From: an uncultured Clostridia bacterium
GTDB lineage: Bacteria > Bacillota > Clostridia > Christensenellales > UBA1242
Direction of reading: 5' to 3'
DNA length: 64,000 nt
Assembly (NCBI GenBank): GCA_934754495.1
Contig: CAKVHW010000001.1
Location: 62,001 to 126,000, forward strand
Part shown: piece after piece, positions 26,598 through 39,800 of the stretch
How positions within the stretch are numbered: position 1 is the stretch's first letter
How the letters are laid out: each line of letters begins with the position of its first letter
Notes under the pieces: generated by a model
Database searches by the model: none
Told to the model about the DNA's origin: nothing
Seen by the model: the letters and a program-made list of their open reading frames with translations, nothing else
Made by a program: the position numbers and the translations under genes

Positions 26598-27187
26598 CTT
26601 CTTAAAATATAATAGCCTTTATCACGTTTTAATATTTCGCAATTTCCAAAAACACTTTCCATGTGCTTTTTCATGCTTTCTTCGCCGTGGCTTTTTCTTA
26701 TAACAAGCACAATATCGCCATTAACGCATAAATGATCGTAAGCACCTGTAACAACTTCAAACAAAATTGACTTACCAACTTTAATTGGCGGGTTTGTGAC
26801 AATATGTGTGTATTTTCTGTCAACTTTATCATATAAGTTGCTTTCAAATACATTATTTTGTGCCACATTATTTATTTTGCAGTTGTCTTTGCTTAATGCC
26901 ACAGCTACACTATTAACATCTAGCATGTCAACATTAATACTTTCATAGAATGTTTTTAAAACAATTCCAATTACTCCCACTCCACAACCAAAATCTAATA
27001 TGTCACCTTGCATCGTGTCATAGTTTTTTAGTACTGTTTCTAAAAGAACCTTAGTACCTTTATCAATTTTATTTTTACTAAAAACACTATCTACACTTTT
27101 AAACGTAAAATCTTTGCCGTTAAAGTTTTCAGTAAATGTAAAGTAATCACTTTCTTTATGTTGTTTTGCAATGAAATAATGTTCCAT
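26579..27187 (-). CDS. Class I SAM-dependent methyltransferase, RsmC/YbxB-like
   Basis: 202 residues. It has the SAM-binding motif I (ILDFGCGVGVIG) and the NPPI catalytic motif typical of N2-guanine methyltransferases. The size and the N-terminal HYF...(K/R) segment fit single-domain RsmC-like proteins that modify 16S rRNA near position 1207; the exact target is inferred. The start at 27187 is chosen because AAGGA lies just upstream and it begins right after the cysS stop (27189); a longer frame starting at 27223 would overlap cysS by 35 bp. Co-transcribed with cysS. Confidence 0.8.
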   Translation of the reverse strand: MEHYFIAKQHKESDYFTFTENFNGKDFTFKSVDSVFSKNKIDKGTKVLLETVLKNYDTMQGDILDFGCGVGVIGIVLKTFYESINVDMLDVNSVAVALSKDNCKINNVAQNNVFESNLYDKVDRKYTHIVTNPPIKVGKSILFEVVTGAYDHLCVNGDIVLVIRKSHGEESMKKHMESVFGNCEILKRDKGYYILRSKKTNS

Positions 27188-27188
27188 A

Positions 27189-28574
27189 TTATTTCCTTTC
27201 AATATGGTAGCCGTCTTTACCATCTAATACCACATAGCCCATATCAAGCAGTTCAGTTCTTAAATTATCGGCATTAATCCAATCCTTGTTAAGTTTTGCT
27301 TGCCATCTTAATTCGGCAAGTTCCTTAACTTCTTTTGGAATATCATCGGCTTTAATGGTAATAAGGTCTAATCCCAACACTTTATCAAATTCTTCTATAA
27401 GTTTTATCTTAGTAGCACCACTGCAATCAAGTTTTAATACATCATATAATACTGTGATTGCCATTGAAGTGTTAAGATTGTTTTCAATTGCTTCCTTAAA
27501 CTTTTGCAAATATTCCTTATAAACCACTTCATCAACAGTGCCAGTCTTTTCTAGTTTGGCACACATTTTTTGAAGTTTTTCAAATGCATTTGCCGAACCA
27601 TCTAATCTATCATAACTAAATAGTAATGGTTTTGAGTAGTGTGATGTTAGGCAGTAATATCTATATGCAAGTGGATTATAACCCTTTTCAACAAGAGTAT
27701 CAACTGTTGTAAACTCGCCACTACTCTTGCTCATTTTGCCGTTTTCGTTGTTAAGGTGTTCTACATGAAACCAGTAATTGCACCACTTGTGTCCAAGGTA
27801 ACCTTCGCTTTGGGCAATCTCATTAGTATGGTGTGGAAACTTGTTGTCAACCCCACCGCAATGAATATCAAGATATTCGCCCAAATATTTTGTTGCAATA
27901 CCGCTACATTCAATGTGCCAGCCTGGGTATCCCACTCCCCAAGGACTATCCCATTTAAGTTCTTGATTAGCAAACTTTGACTTTGTAAACCATAGCGCAA
28001 AGTCGGCTTGATTGTGTTTGCCGTGGTCAAACTCAACACCATCTCTAACTCCAACCAAATTATCATCGGCATTATGGTTGGTAAGGACATAGTATTCTTT
28101 AAGTTTTGATACATCAAAGTACACATTCCCATCGGACACATATGCATAACCTTTATCTATTAAGGTCTTAATAATTTTAATGTATTGGTCTATACAAGAT
28201 GTAGCAGGCACAACAATTTCTGGCCATTTAATATTAAGTCTATCGCAGTCCTTTTTAAATGCATCGGTATAAAACTTAGCAATCTCAAGCACTGTTTTAT
28301 GTTGTTGTTCGGCACTTTTTACCATTTTATCTTCGCCGTAATCGGTGTCACCAGCAAGATGTCCAACATCGGTTATGTTCATGGCTCTAGTTACGTGGTA
28401 GCCCACAAAATTAAGTGCACGTTCTAGCAAGTCTTCCATAATGTAAGTACGCAAATTACCAATGTGTGCATAGTGATACACTGTAGGACCACATGTGTAC
28501 ATTTTAACCTTGCCTTCTTCATGTGGTACAAATTCTTCTATTTTTTTAGTAAGTGAATTATAAAATTTTAACAT
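27189..28574 (-). CDS. cysS: Cysteine--tRNA ligase
   Basis: 461 residues; charges tRNA-Cys. Class I signatures are the HIGH-like HIGN in YHYAHIGNLRTY and KMSKS in NGKMSKSSGEF. Zinc ligands include the Cys of MYTCGPTVY and CSG/HHTNEIAQSE further on. The start MLKFYNS at 28574 has GAGG seven bases upstream; the in-frame ATG at 28586 overlaps that ribosome site and is unlikely. There is a promoter at 28657-28685 with about 75 nt of leader and no T-box motif. Confidence 0.96.
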   Translation of the reverse strand: MLKFYNSLTKKIEEFVPHEEGKVKMYTCGPTVYHYAHIGNLRTYIMEDLLERALNFVGYHVTRAMNITDVGHLAGDTDYGEDKMVKSAEQQHKTVLEIAKFYTDAFKKDCDRLNIKWPEIVVPATSCIDQYIKIIKTLIDKGYAYVSDGNVYFDVSKLKEYYVLTNHNADDNLVGVRDGVEFDHGKHNQADFALWFTKSKFANQELKWDSPWGVGYPGWHIECSGIATKYLGEYLDIHCGGVDNKFPHHTNEIAQSEGYLGHKWCNYWFHVEHLNNENGKMSKSSGEFTTVDTLVEKGYNPLAYRYYCLTSHYSKPLLFSYDRLDGSANAFEKLQKMCAKLEKTGTVDEVVYKEYLQKFKEAIENNLNTSMAITVLYDVLKLDCSGATKIKLIEEFDKVLGLDLITIKADDIPKEVKELAELRWQAKLNKDWINADNLRTELLDMGYVVLDGKDGYHIERK

Positions 28575-28656
28575 AAAATTCCTCATATTTTAATATATTC
28601 AATCGCTTTAAAATAATTGAATTATATTGGTTTACATATCAAATAAACCTAAAAAT

Positions 28657-28685
28657 ATTATATTATAAAATGCCAAAAAAATCAA
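28657..28685 (-). promoter_or_regulatory. Sigma-A promoter of cysS and the methyltransferase gene
   Basis: Minus strand TTGATT, 17-nt spacer, TATAAT. Confidence 0.6.
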
Positions 28686-28717
28686 ATATATAAGTTTGCT
28701 TTTATAACATATTTATT

Positions 28718-28745
28718 TTGTGTTTTGTAAAATTTTGGCTATAAT
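28718..28745 (+). promoter_or_regulatory. Sigma-A promoter of pyk
   Basis: TTGTGT, 16-nt spacer, TATAAT, about 30 nt upstream of the pyk start. Confidence 0.6.
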
Positions 28746-28775
28746 AATAAAAACAAAATATTTAAGGTGAGAAAA

Positions 28776-30185
28776 ATGCGAAAAACAAAAATATTAGCAA
28801 CCATTGGTCCTGCTTGCAACAATTACAAAACATTAAAAGAAATGGTGCAAAATGGGCTTAATGGTGTAAGAATTAATTTTAGCCATGGCGATGTAAAAAC
28901 AAACCAAGTAATTATTGACCTTGCAAAACAAATTAGAAACGAATTGAATGTTCCACTTTCAATTGTAGTGGATACTCGTGGCCCAGAAGTAAGGGTAACC
29001 AAATTTAAAAACGGTAAAATCACGCTTAAAAAAGGTCAATTATTTAAGTTTAATGGCAACCTAGATGGTGGTGACGAAAACCAGGTTGGCGTAACAAGAC
29101 CAATAATTTTTAAAGCATTAAAAGAAGGCGACAAGGTGCTTGCTTGCGATGGGCTAATTGTAATGAAGGTTGTTGAAGTGTCCGACAAAGAAATTACTTG
29201 TAAAGTAACCGCTGGTGGCGAAATTTCAAACAACAAAGGTTTGTTCTTCCCAGGAATCGAATACAATTTTGAATACCTTAACGATGCCGACAAGAAAGAT
29301 ATTATTTGGGCGATTAAAAACGATGCCGACTATATTGCAGCAAGTTTTGTAAATTGTAAAGAAGATGTGTTGATTTTAAAAGACCTTGTAAAAAAACATG
29401 GCGGAAAACAAGAAATCATTTCCAAGATTGAAAGCAAATCTGGACTTAAAAACCTTGACGAAATTATAGAAGTTAGTGACGGAATTATGGTTGCTCGTGG
29501 TGACTTAGGAGTAGAACTTCCACTTCAAAAATTACCAAAAATTCAACGTGACATGATTGAAAAAACTACTCGTGCTGGAAAATTTGTAATAACAGCAACC
29601 GAAATGCTAGCAAGCATGCAAGACAACATTCGCCCTACTCGTGCTGAAGTAAGCGATGTGGCTAATGCGGTAATTCAGGGTTCTTCTACCATAATGTTAT
29701 CTGGCGAAACTGCTGTGGGCAAATACCCTGCAGAAGTAATTAAAACCATGGCACAAATTGCCGAACAAACCGAAAAAGATATTAACCGCAAAGAAAATTT
29801 TGACAATCTTACTTTTAAAAGCAAAAACATTCCAGATGTAATTTCTTACTCTGCATCTAGCACAAGTTTTGACCTAAATGCAAAAGCAATTACTGTGCTT
29901 ACAAATAGCGGGAATAGCGCAAAACTTATAGCCAGGTTTAAACCAAACTGCCCAATACTTGCCGTAACTGACGAACCACAAGTGTACTACAAATGCGGGC
30001 TTATTGGCGGAGTATATCCAAAGCTTACTAAAATACCTTATGGCGACTTAAAGCAAATATTTAAACTTTGTGTAAATACTGCTCTTAATAGCAACTTTGC
30101 AAAACAAGGTGATTATATTGTAATATCTAGTGCAAGCCGTCACATGGAAATTGACACCGATTTTGTTAAGATTTTACAATGCTAA
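28776..30185 (+). CDS. pyk: Pyruvate kinase
   Basis: 469 residues; converts PEP and ADP to pyruvate and ATP, the last step of glycolysis. It begins MRKTKILATIGPA, and the active-site block IMVARGDLGVELP and GTA-type metal/phosphate residues (ITATEMLASM) are present. The length is that of the core enzyme without the extra C-terminal PEP-utiliser domain of Bacillus Pyk. ATG at 28776 has AAGGTG upstream; a GTG at 28767 lies within that site and is unlikely. Monocistronic with its own promoter and terminator. Confidence 0.97.
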   Translation: MRKTKILATIGPACNNYKTLKEMVQNGLNGVRINFSHGDVKTNQVIIDLAKQIRNELNVPLSIVVDTRGPEVRVTKFKNGKITLKKGQLFKFNGNLDGGDENQVGVTRPIIFKALKEGDKVLACDGLIVMKVVEVSDKEITCKVTAGGEISNNKGLFFPGIEYNFEYLNDADKKDIIWAIKNDADYIAASFVNCKEDVLILKDLVKKHGGKQEIISKIESKSGLKNLDEIIEVSDGIMVARGDLGVELPLQKLPKIQRDMIEKTTRAGKFVITATEMLASMQDNIRPTRAEVSDVANAVIQGSSTIMLSGETAVGKYPAEVIKTMAQIAEQTEKDINRKENFDNLTFKSKNIPDVISYSASSTSFDLNAKAITVLTNSGNSAKLIARFKPNCPILAVTDEPQVYYKCGLIGGVYPKLTKIPYGDLKQIFKLCVNTALNSNFAKQGDYIVISSASRHMEIDTDFVKILQC

Positions 30186-30258
30186 TACTTTATATACAAA
30201 AGTAATAATAAATACAATTATAAAAAACAAACTGATAAAAGTATATTACATGTGTAAA

Positions 30259-30298
30259 TAATCCTTAGTTCCACTTTCAACTTTCCACTTTTAACATT
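30259..30298 (-). repeat. Dispersed 40-bp repeat, copy B
   Basis: 38 of 40 positions identical to 4641-4680, in the same orientation. It lies between pyk and the shared terminator, and on the minus strand directly downstream of the sipW-type gene. Confidence 0.8.
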
Positions 30299-30300
30299 AA

Positions 30301-30334
30301 AAAAACACCAACGAATTATCGTTGGTGTTTTTTA
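30301..30334. terminator. Bidirectional terminator between pyk and the sipW-type gene
   Basis: AAAACACCAACGA, 4-nt loop, TCGTTGGTGTTTT: a 13-bp perfect stem with T-runs on both strands. Confidence 0.9.
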
Positions 30335-30344
30335 TTAATATTGT

Positions 30345-30827
30345 TTAACTAAAAATTAGATACATTAGGAATAAATATATCAAAACCAGCCCCACCATAA
30401 ATATATTTTGTTTTAGGTAAGTAATTACTGCACCTAGTCCGTCAAAGTGCATTATCACCTTGCCTACTAGCCTATCGCGTGCCACTGCACCATCACGTTG
30501 TGGGTTGTTGTCACCTTTAGTAATTGCAAGACCATCGTCATTAAAATCCACAACTCTATGGGTGAAAGTGTACATTTTATTAGCACTTGAATAAGTGATA
30601 ATATCGCCCACTTCTAGGTCATTGTATGACACAGGTGCAACAACAATTAATGTTGTTATTTTAAGTGTAGGAAGCATACTTCCGCTGGCTACAATTTTGT
30701 ATTTATAACCACAAGCAAGGCTGATACCAAGGGTAATTAAAACCCCTAGTACCAACGAAATGATTGTGTGTTTTAAATAATATAAAAATTTGTTTTCTTT
30801 TTTAAAAGCATTTATTTTAGTGTTCAT
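30345..30827 (-). CDS. Signal peptidase I, SipW (endoplasmic-reticulum) type
   Basis: 160 residues. It has an N-terminal membrane helix (about 20-40), catalytic Ser50 in ASGSMLPT, a His at 90 (THRVV) in place of the general-base Lys of ordinary bacterial enzymes, and TKGDNN with Asp106, then a second membrane helix at the C-terminus. That Ser-His layout defines the SipW branch, which in Bacillus processes matrix and fibre proteins. It starts 22 nt after the giant lipoprotein gene and shares its transcript, so that protein or another surface protein is the likely partner; this is inferred, because the neighbour's own signal looks like a lipoprotein signal. Confidence 0.85.
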   Translation of the reverse strand: MNTKINAFKKENKFLYYLKHTIISLVLGVLITLGISLACGYKYKIVASGSMLPTLKITTLIVVAPVSYNDLEVGDIITYSSANKMYTFTHRVVDFNDDGLAITKGDNNPQRDGAVARDRLVGKVIMHFDGLGAVITYLKQNIFMVGLVLIYLFLMYLIFS

Positions 30828-30849
30828 ATGTTTTGTAATCTTCCAATTT

Positions 30850-33800
30850 TTATTGCATTTCTAATTTTAGTGTGTTATTTGCATAAACAAATATTCTAGC
30901 AAGTTTTAATTCGGTGTTGCTATTTAATCCACCATCTAAAGTATTAACATAATTTTCAACACTAGCCACTGTACTAAGTTTAATAGCACCAACGGTTTCA
31001 TCACTTAAGTCGCTAGCAGCCTTAGTAATCCAAGACGAACTTGTAACATAGTAAATATTACCAGCAATGTTGTAATTTTCGCTCATGCCGGTTGCTGATG
31101 CGAATGCGCCAACAATTGCACCAGTCTTAATGTTGCTTGTGTTGGTAGAACTTACAGTTACACTTACTTCGCTATAACAATTTTCAGCACTTGCATACAT
31201 ATATCCATCTACTATTGTGTCAGAATTAACAAGACCAACAATACCACCAATGTAGTTGTATTGAGAATTATCGCCATAACCTGACAATGCATAACTACCA
31301 TATAGTTTTGCATAACATCTTACAATCTTACCGCCAATGTTAAAGCTTGCGATACCGCCAATCTTAACACCTTCGCTTGTTGTGCCTATTGTTGTCAAGT
31401 TAAGTGTTCCGTTGCTATAACAGCCTAAGATATTACCACCAACATACTCTTCGGTCACTAGTGAATTGTTTATTGTCATTGTAACAGAAGTTGTTAGAGC
31501 TTCTCTTGTTTCGGCATTGGCAATGTAGTTGTTGTAAACCGCAATTCCGCCCATTGTCCAAGCATCAATTCTACCAGTGAAGTCACTATTTAATACAACT
31601 GCGTAGTTGCTATAAACCACACCACCAGCATAACGTCTGTAAACTCTTTCATTGCTACCACCACCAAGGTTGTAAACACCGCCAACGGCAATATTGTTCA
31701 TGATGCCGTAGTTTGCAAACACAACACCACCGCTATATAATGAGCCTGCTGTTGCAGATTTTAGAAGCACCTTAAACGAACTTAATACTTCAACATTTTC
31801 TACCTTACCGTAGTTGTAAAGGCTTACACCACCAAACAATACTTGTCTAGATGAGTATGCCGACATTGAAGTTACGCTTGTTGTGTTTCCACCAAGTTTA
31901 ATTCCGCTAATTGTACCATAGTTGTAAAGTGCAACACCTGCCAAATTAATATTATTATTGAATGCACTTTGATTGGAGTTTTCAATAGCAGTGTTGTACA
32001 CAAATGTAAAGTTTTTAATTACCGCATCTTTTTCTAGGCGATTAATTAAGCCCGCTATAATTGTGCTACCGCTTGTAGATTGAATTAGGTTAATGTTGTT
32101 GATTGTAGCACCATTACCATTTAACACACCTGCAAAACTATCAATCATTGTCCATCTGCCAAGTGAAATTTCGCTTAGGCTACTATCTACTGTGATTACA
32201 GAATTTGGACGATATTTAATATTTGCAAATTGTTGTGATGTGCTAACAACATATGGGTCTTCTTCAGTACCAACACCACTTTCAAATAGGTTTACATTAC
32301 CAAAGGTAATTGTGCAGATATTTGAGAAGAAGTTGTTGCTTAGAATGTATTGAATATTTACGTCACCGTAATTTGCATTTGTTGCATTTGGCAAGTAGTA
32401 TACTTTACCATATTTTTCAATATAATCGCTACCAAGCCATACACGTTGTTCGGTGCCATTATTTACTTTGTAAGTAATTCTTACTGGGTTGTCGGTTCCA
32501 CGCCATCTTACAATACCGTTGGTCACATCAGAGCCATTATCAAATGGAGCTTGAACTGAGAAATTAATAACTTTTTTAGCGACTGATGAATTTGCTTTAG
32601 CATCATACTCAACACTAGTGTCGGTCACTGTGTTTCCTAATACTGAAATGTCTAATACAATTGTTTCACCTTCTAGGCTATTTTTTTCAACAACGTTTGC
32701 TAATACAGAGTAATCGGTGTTGAAGTAAATCATATTAGTATCGGCATTGTATTCAAACAAATAAGTTTGGTCAAAGGCATCAGGATAACTTGTAAATGTG
32801 CTTGCATTTCTCACAAACACTTTAGGGTTTGTTTCGCTTAAGTCTAGGTTTAATGTCGCTTTTTCTTCGTAGGTTTCTCCTACTAGTAATTGAACAACTA
32901 CTTTATATTGTTGGGCATTATTACCATTGCCGTCTTTAATTACTTCCCATTTACTTGCCGAACTAAATCCGGTTTCACGGTTTTTATTATCACTGCCTTC
33001 TTCCATAATAGGAACATCAAGTACAACAGGAGTAGCATACTTATACACAACAATTGAAGATGTTTCACTTGGCAAGTGATATGTAGAAAGTCCTGACTCT
33101 TCGTCAACAAGGTTATATTCATTGTAATTGATTGTTACTTTATAATACCCGCTTGCAATATTTTCACCAAAACTATAGTAATTAATGTTGCCATCAAGGT
33201 CTGCATTTTGATATACAGGCATTCCGCTAACAGCACCACTCTTATCGCAAGGTTCTACAACAATTGTTGTTTTATATGGTACAAGGTTCAAACCATTTTG
33301 GTCATTCCCCCAATTAATTACACCATCGGTCACAACAATTGATGGTTCGAAGTATTTAACAATTTTAAAAGGTTCGCCAACAAGACTATTTAGGTACTCG
33401 CTTCCACTTGCATAGGCTTTAATGGAAACATCATAGCTTCCGCCAAGTGTGAAGTTGGAGAATTGATAAGCATTAAAACTACCAACTTGTTGAACGCCAT
33501 TTACGTACACTTTGTATTCGTTTGTATTTGCCTTGTATGTAGCATCAATCACAGCATCATCGGAATATTTCCACTCAATTTGTTTTAGATTTACATTAAC
33601 ATTGCAAATTACATTGGCAAGTCTTGCAAAACCAATTTCTTGCATATCGGCATCGTATTTTGTGATGTCAACAATATTGCTACTAACACCCAATTCTTCG
33701 GTTAAGCTTTCGCCACTTACAACGGTAGTTTTGCCACCAATAGCAACAACACCAATTCCATAACGTTCGCCATTGTCACCTCTAAAGGTGTAATCTGTAC

Positions 33801-36800
33801 CATTAATAAGCATTTGTTCTGGAAGTTCAAAGTTTTGAGTTCCCACAAGCGTATTAAGGTTGATTTCGTATTTTTGTCCTTCGCTATCGTATTTATAAAC
33901 AACAAGTTTATAACCTTTTACTTTTCCTTCATCTACACTATTAGGAGTCCAAGTAAACTCACCATTTTCTAGTTTTGTGCTACCAACATTATTTAATTTA
34001 TACACTTCAATAGTGTTGCTAGGTTTTGGAGATGTAATAAAGTTTTTGCCGTCACCAAGAGTGGATAATGCACACCAGTATTTACCAGCACTTAGGTCAC
34101 GTGTCTTTTCGTCAAAGAACATAAAATCGGTTGTTTCGGTGTCAAGGTCAATTGTGATTGCTTCACTAAAATTAACCCAATCCCTACTAGCCATTAAACT
34201 ATCTACCTGGCTAGGATATTTTGTTTCAATTACATTTCTACTAATAACGTAAATTTTATAACCCTTACTCATGCTGTTAATGTTCCAACTTAAGTATCCG
34301 CCATCGGTTGTGGCTGGGTCATATTTATAACTAAACGATGAGTCATCGCTTAGGAATGTAATTTCGGCTGTTTTGTACACATTACTTCTTAGGTACAATG
34401 CACCAGTAGAAGATGCACTTTGAGTACCAAGGGTACGAAGTGTGAATGTGTAATTTGAGTTGCTATCAAGATTGCCGTTGTTGTTTTCCCAAATACCAAT
34501 ATTACCATTAGCCATGTAGAAGTAATACTTAAATGTGTTTAGGTCGCCAACAGCAGTACTTGTATGAGTTTTGCCATCATAATAACATTTTTTCAAATCA
34601 AAAGGATTAAATTCAAATGTGCTTTCGCTATCGCCTGCAACACTACTATCGATAATTGCAAATAGTCTATTGCCATTAGATACAGCATTTAACACATAAT
34701 ATTTAACATATACATTTCCACTTTCCATTACTCTTGCAAATGAAATTTTGCCATCGTAAGTGATTAGGTTGCCAACATTAGTTGTTACTGGGGCAGAATG
34801 CTTAAACACATTAAGTGATTTAAACAATGTAGGCAAATAATTAGTGGTATCACTAGAACTATTTCCTTCGTTGCCCATTGCACATATTTTAAGGCTCAAC
34901 TCGGTTGTTGCTGGCACAACTGTAGGAAGTTCGAATGTGTAAACAACTTGATATTCTGCTTCTTGGAAAACACAGTTTTCAAGTTTAAGCGGATTAATAT
35001 CAACATAAGCATATCCTGCTGGATAAACTCTTAAATTTAAGTATCCATAATAGTTTACAAAATTCTTTCTGTCGTTTTCGTCTTCAAAAGTAACTTCGGT
35101 TGGACCTTCGCCTGTTGCGATGTCGTTTAGAATTTTTAGGTATTTAGTATAAATATCTTGAATTGCTTGTAATTTAGTGCTATTCCCCGCATTCAAGGTC
35201 ACCTTTAAAAGACCTTGTTCTACTTCAACTTTATCAATAAGATTATATCTTTCAAAGTTTAAAGATTTTGCTTGAGTTTCGCTATTTATAATAATGTGAT
35301 TATCTGATTCGGTGCTAACTGGTGTAACATTAATATAATATTTTCCGCCTTCAGCAATAAGTGCTTCATCGGTCAAGTTAAGGCTTGTTGTAGAAAGTGT
35401 TTTACTATAAACCTTATTTGCCGAAGCGGTTTCAAATATTTCTACCAAATAGCCCCTAACACCTGTTACGTTTGACCATGTTACAATACCATTTTTAACA
35501 CTTATTTGCGAAACATTATCTACACAATTTACATTTACATAAGTTGATTCGTCACTGTTTAAGTAATTTACAATTGGGTCACCGCCAACTGTAGCACCAA
35601 GTGCAATTATTGCAAAGTTATAGTTGTTGTTTTGTGCTAATCCTTGATCTGCAAATATTGTAGCAAATGCAATACTTGTAGTAGCACCACCATTTACGAT
35701 GGTTGACTTAGTGGTGTCTGTAAGGTTTAAAATTTTATAACCTGTTGCATTAGTTACAGCACTCCATGTAAAATTGCCGTCTTTAATTTCAAAGTCTGTA
35801 ATTTTTTCTAGTTTGTTAACAACTATAACGCTTGAAATGTTGCTATCAAGCTTGCCAGAAACACTACTTCCCCTAGCCATAACTTTAAGTGTAACATTTT
35901 TAGCAGTGTCAATTGCAATTGCGATTGTGCCGTCTTCATTAACAGCAACTTTATTTTCAGCAAGTGCTGTTAGTGTTTCGCCGTCTACAATGTAAAATTC
36001 ATAACCGCCATAGTTTTCATTAGTTGTAACTTTTAGTATGCCTTCTTGATAACTAAATTCTGGAGTACTTACTCTTTCTAAAACTTCAACATTATATACA
36101 CCATTTACAGTGCCTTTAAAGTAAACAAACCCGCCATTGAAAGTGAAATTTGCATCACTTCCCAAGCACATTACTTTAAGTTTGTAACCATTGTAATTTG
36201 TAATCTGATGTAAATCATATGTTGGGTTTGAGTCGCTTGAATAAGCAAATTCTTGAAGTTTTACTTCTGTCCAAGTGCCTTCATTTAAGTATTCTAAGTA
36301 CAATACATATTTATCTGGTTTTGTTGTGCCAAGATATGTCCATGTAAGAGTGTTATTGTTAATGGTAAGCATGCTTGCAAGGGCAAGACGTGTAACATCA
36401 ACTTTTAATTCCGCACTATTTAGTAAGTACACTTCACCAACCATATTTCCGCCAAGGGTAACAATGGTAATATTGTAGTCCCCTGCTTCGCTTAGTGTAG
36501 GAAGTGTATAACTTTCAGTACTAACCTTGTATGTCATTCCACCAAAGGTAACTGCATAGCCGTTGTTGTTGGCAACGCTGTCCCAAGATAGCACACCATT
36601 ATTTAACACTGCATTAGTAGGTGCTTGTGCCATTTTTAGTTTTATTGTATTAGAACAATCACTATTTAGGTAATTTTCTAATGCGACTGCCTTAACTGAA
36701 TAGGCATATTCCATGTTGTTTTCAATAACAACAGCAATATAAATTCTATTGCTACTTGCTGAAAGAGTGTAGCCACCTTTAACAAGTTCGCCATTTAAAT

Positions 36801-39800
36801 ACAACTCATAACTTTCGGCATTACTAATTGCATCAAAGCAAATTCTATTATCTTCTATTGTAAGATGTGGTGCTTCAATTTTAGTAATTGTGAAAGGTGT
36901 AGGATTAGCATAAATTACATTGCCACCTTCTGCCAAGGCTTGAATTGTAAGGTTGTAAGTTCCTGCCAATATATCAGTGAACTCATATTTAAACTCACTG
37001 GTGACAACATCAGAATGTTGACCACCAGTGAATTTAATAACAAAGTTTTTTAAGAATTGACTTTCGCCAAATTTCCAAGTAAGTGTATTAGATGTGTTAA
37101 TATCGCTTACACTGGGATACACCACAAGGGTGATATTTTCGCTAAGTTCGCTAACCATTTTGTAGTTAAGACCGCTTGTTTGGTCTGCTGGGCGAGCTTG
37201 AATTCTAACTGTATATGTTCCGCTTGCAAGTTCGGGAAGTGTGTAAGTCACATAACCATCGGAAATGCTAGGTGCGGTAATTTCTATTGTTTTAGTAACA
37301 CCATCTTTTTTAAGTGTTAATACATAACTTGATGCATCTGCCACTGCACTAAACTTAATTGTGTAAGTATTATCAACCACACTAAAACTATCTGCTACAG
37401 GTTTATCAAGTCTTGAAATAGTAACTTCTTCGCTTGGGTCACTATTAAACACACTATCAATTCCACGCACTATTGTAATTTTAGCGGAATCAGCAAAACG
37501 AATTCCTGATAAGCCGTCAAATACATTGTCGGTCAAAGTAGCAACAATTGGTTCGATTCCTTCGTGTGTTGTGATTGAAACGTAATATTTACTATTTGCA
37601 ATATCGCCGTCCCAAGTAAGCACACCGTCTTTAACCTTAACACCTGTAATGTTTTGTGCTTTTCTAACATCGCTAAACTTAGCCACTTCTGAATTAAGAG
37701 TGTTTTCATTGTTGCCAATTGCTTGAATTCTAATTGTATTAGATTCAAGTAATGTTTCGGCTACTGTATAACTTCCGTTTGCATCAACTACAGTGTTGTC
37801 GTTAATTTGAATTGTATAACCGCTTGCATCGGTACTTGTGTTCCAAGTGATTGTGTTGTTTTTGCCAATTGTATAACCACTTACAGCGCTTAATTTTTTA
37901 AATTCAAAGTAAGTTGTTGTGATTGTGCTTGCATCAACTGCTGTACTACTAATTGGAAGAATTTTAACCTTGTATACACCTGCGCCATCAATTAATCCAG
38001 CAAATACTGAGTACAAGTCAACTGTTTTTAATGTACTATCGTCAGCATCTGTTGTAATAAGTCCGCCATCAGTTGAACTAATATTGTTTACAATTCTTTC
38101 TGTTTCTGTTTCACCTACATTTAAGATGAACTTGTATTTTAATGTAGCATATACACCGGCATTAACATCTGTGAAAGATAGAATACCTGTGTTTGATAAT
38201 TTTAAAATTTCAACTACTGAAAGTTGTTTGATTAGTGATGGATAAGATTTATTTTGGTCACTAAAATCACTTACAACCACATTACCATCGGCATATTCGC
38301 CAGCAACCGGTCTAACCAAAATATTGTAACCACTAGTGTTGTCAAACTTAGTAAGATCAATTGTGCTGCCACCATTAAACACTAATTTACCTTGAGCATT
38401 ATCATAACTACCTGTGGCTGATTTAGTGAATGCTTCGAATTTTAGTTTGCTAATATTTTCTACCCCAACAAGTGAATTTAGCACACTCGTATCAAGAGTA
38501 AGCGAGTTGTCGGCATAACTAACTGTGCCGTTTAAGATAGGTAAAACTACAAAATCGGAAGTTACTTTACTAAAACTTTCACCGAAGATTGTGTTGGAGT
38601 CATCGCCCTTTGCAAATATTTCAACTGTGTATTTGCCGGAGTCTTCAATGTCGGAAAGTAGCACTTTAGTGCTTGCATTTCCAACCACATTTTTAACAAT
38701 TGTATTTGTGCCGTATTTTACAACTTTAATGTCATAACCAGTAGCACCTTCTACTTTGTCCCAACTTAAATATGTACTGCCCTTAACTGAATTTACTTGA
38801 GCCACTACACTGTAAGTTAAATTAGTAGGTGCAGTAAGACGTGAAAGTGAAACTTGTGGATTAATTCGGCTATCAAGCACATATGTCTTAAAGCCATCGT
38901 CTTCGTTGATTGCTCCATCACGGAAGTTTTCGTTAACAGCAACAACTTGTACACCAAAACTTGTAATGTCTAAGCCCTTATTCACAATATAACTTGCCAT
39001 GTCAAATGTTGTGGTGTTAGGTAAAATTATTCCGTCAACTGATTGGTTGTTTCCAAAAATAATTTTGTAACCTGTGATACGGTCTTTGTAATCATAATCC
39101 CAACTTAGCACACCTGCTGTACTTTTAAAGTTTTTAACACTAGGCAAAGCAAAGAATTTAACACTATCGGACTCAACACTATCGTGAGTGCCATTAATCA
39201 TGTTGCCAAGCGATTTTACCCTAACAGCATAATCAACACCGCTTTCAAGGTCATATCTAACTTGTGTAGGATATTCGCCATCAACTTTATCAATGATGTT
39301 AAGTTTTTGGTCGCCATTACCATCATTAACAATTACTTGATAACCAGAAACATCTTCTGCAACACCATCTGCACCAACAACTTTGTTCCACTCAAAGCAT
39401 TTTGTGGTTTCGTTGTATTTAAGCCCGCTTGGAGTAGTAAGCACTGTAAGGTCTTCGGAACTAAGCACATTAACTGTAATTTTTACAGCCTTAGAACCGT
39501 CCTTGGTAGAAAACTCAATGGTTGTTTTACCCCTATTGCTTCTAGATGCCGTAAACTCAACATCATTTTTAGCACCCTTAATAATAGAGTCGCCAAAGTC
39601 AATTTTATTGGCTGGAGTAAGGTTTAGATACACAGTAGTATCGGTTGCGTTGGCTGGCAAAATTTCATACGACACCGTAAACTTTTCGCCCTGCATAACC
39701 GAATACTCTTTGGTCGTTTCGTTGTACTGAAGATTATCGGACACGGCTGTTACTTTAATATCAACAACACTTATGTCTGGCCCGCCACAACTGCACGCAC

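Noticed and set aside
27188..27223. Longer start of the RsmC-like methyltransferase (MVKTATILKGNN...)
   Set aside because: It would overlap cysS by 35 bp, while AAGGA correctly spaced before ATG 27187 gives a family-like start.
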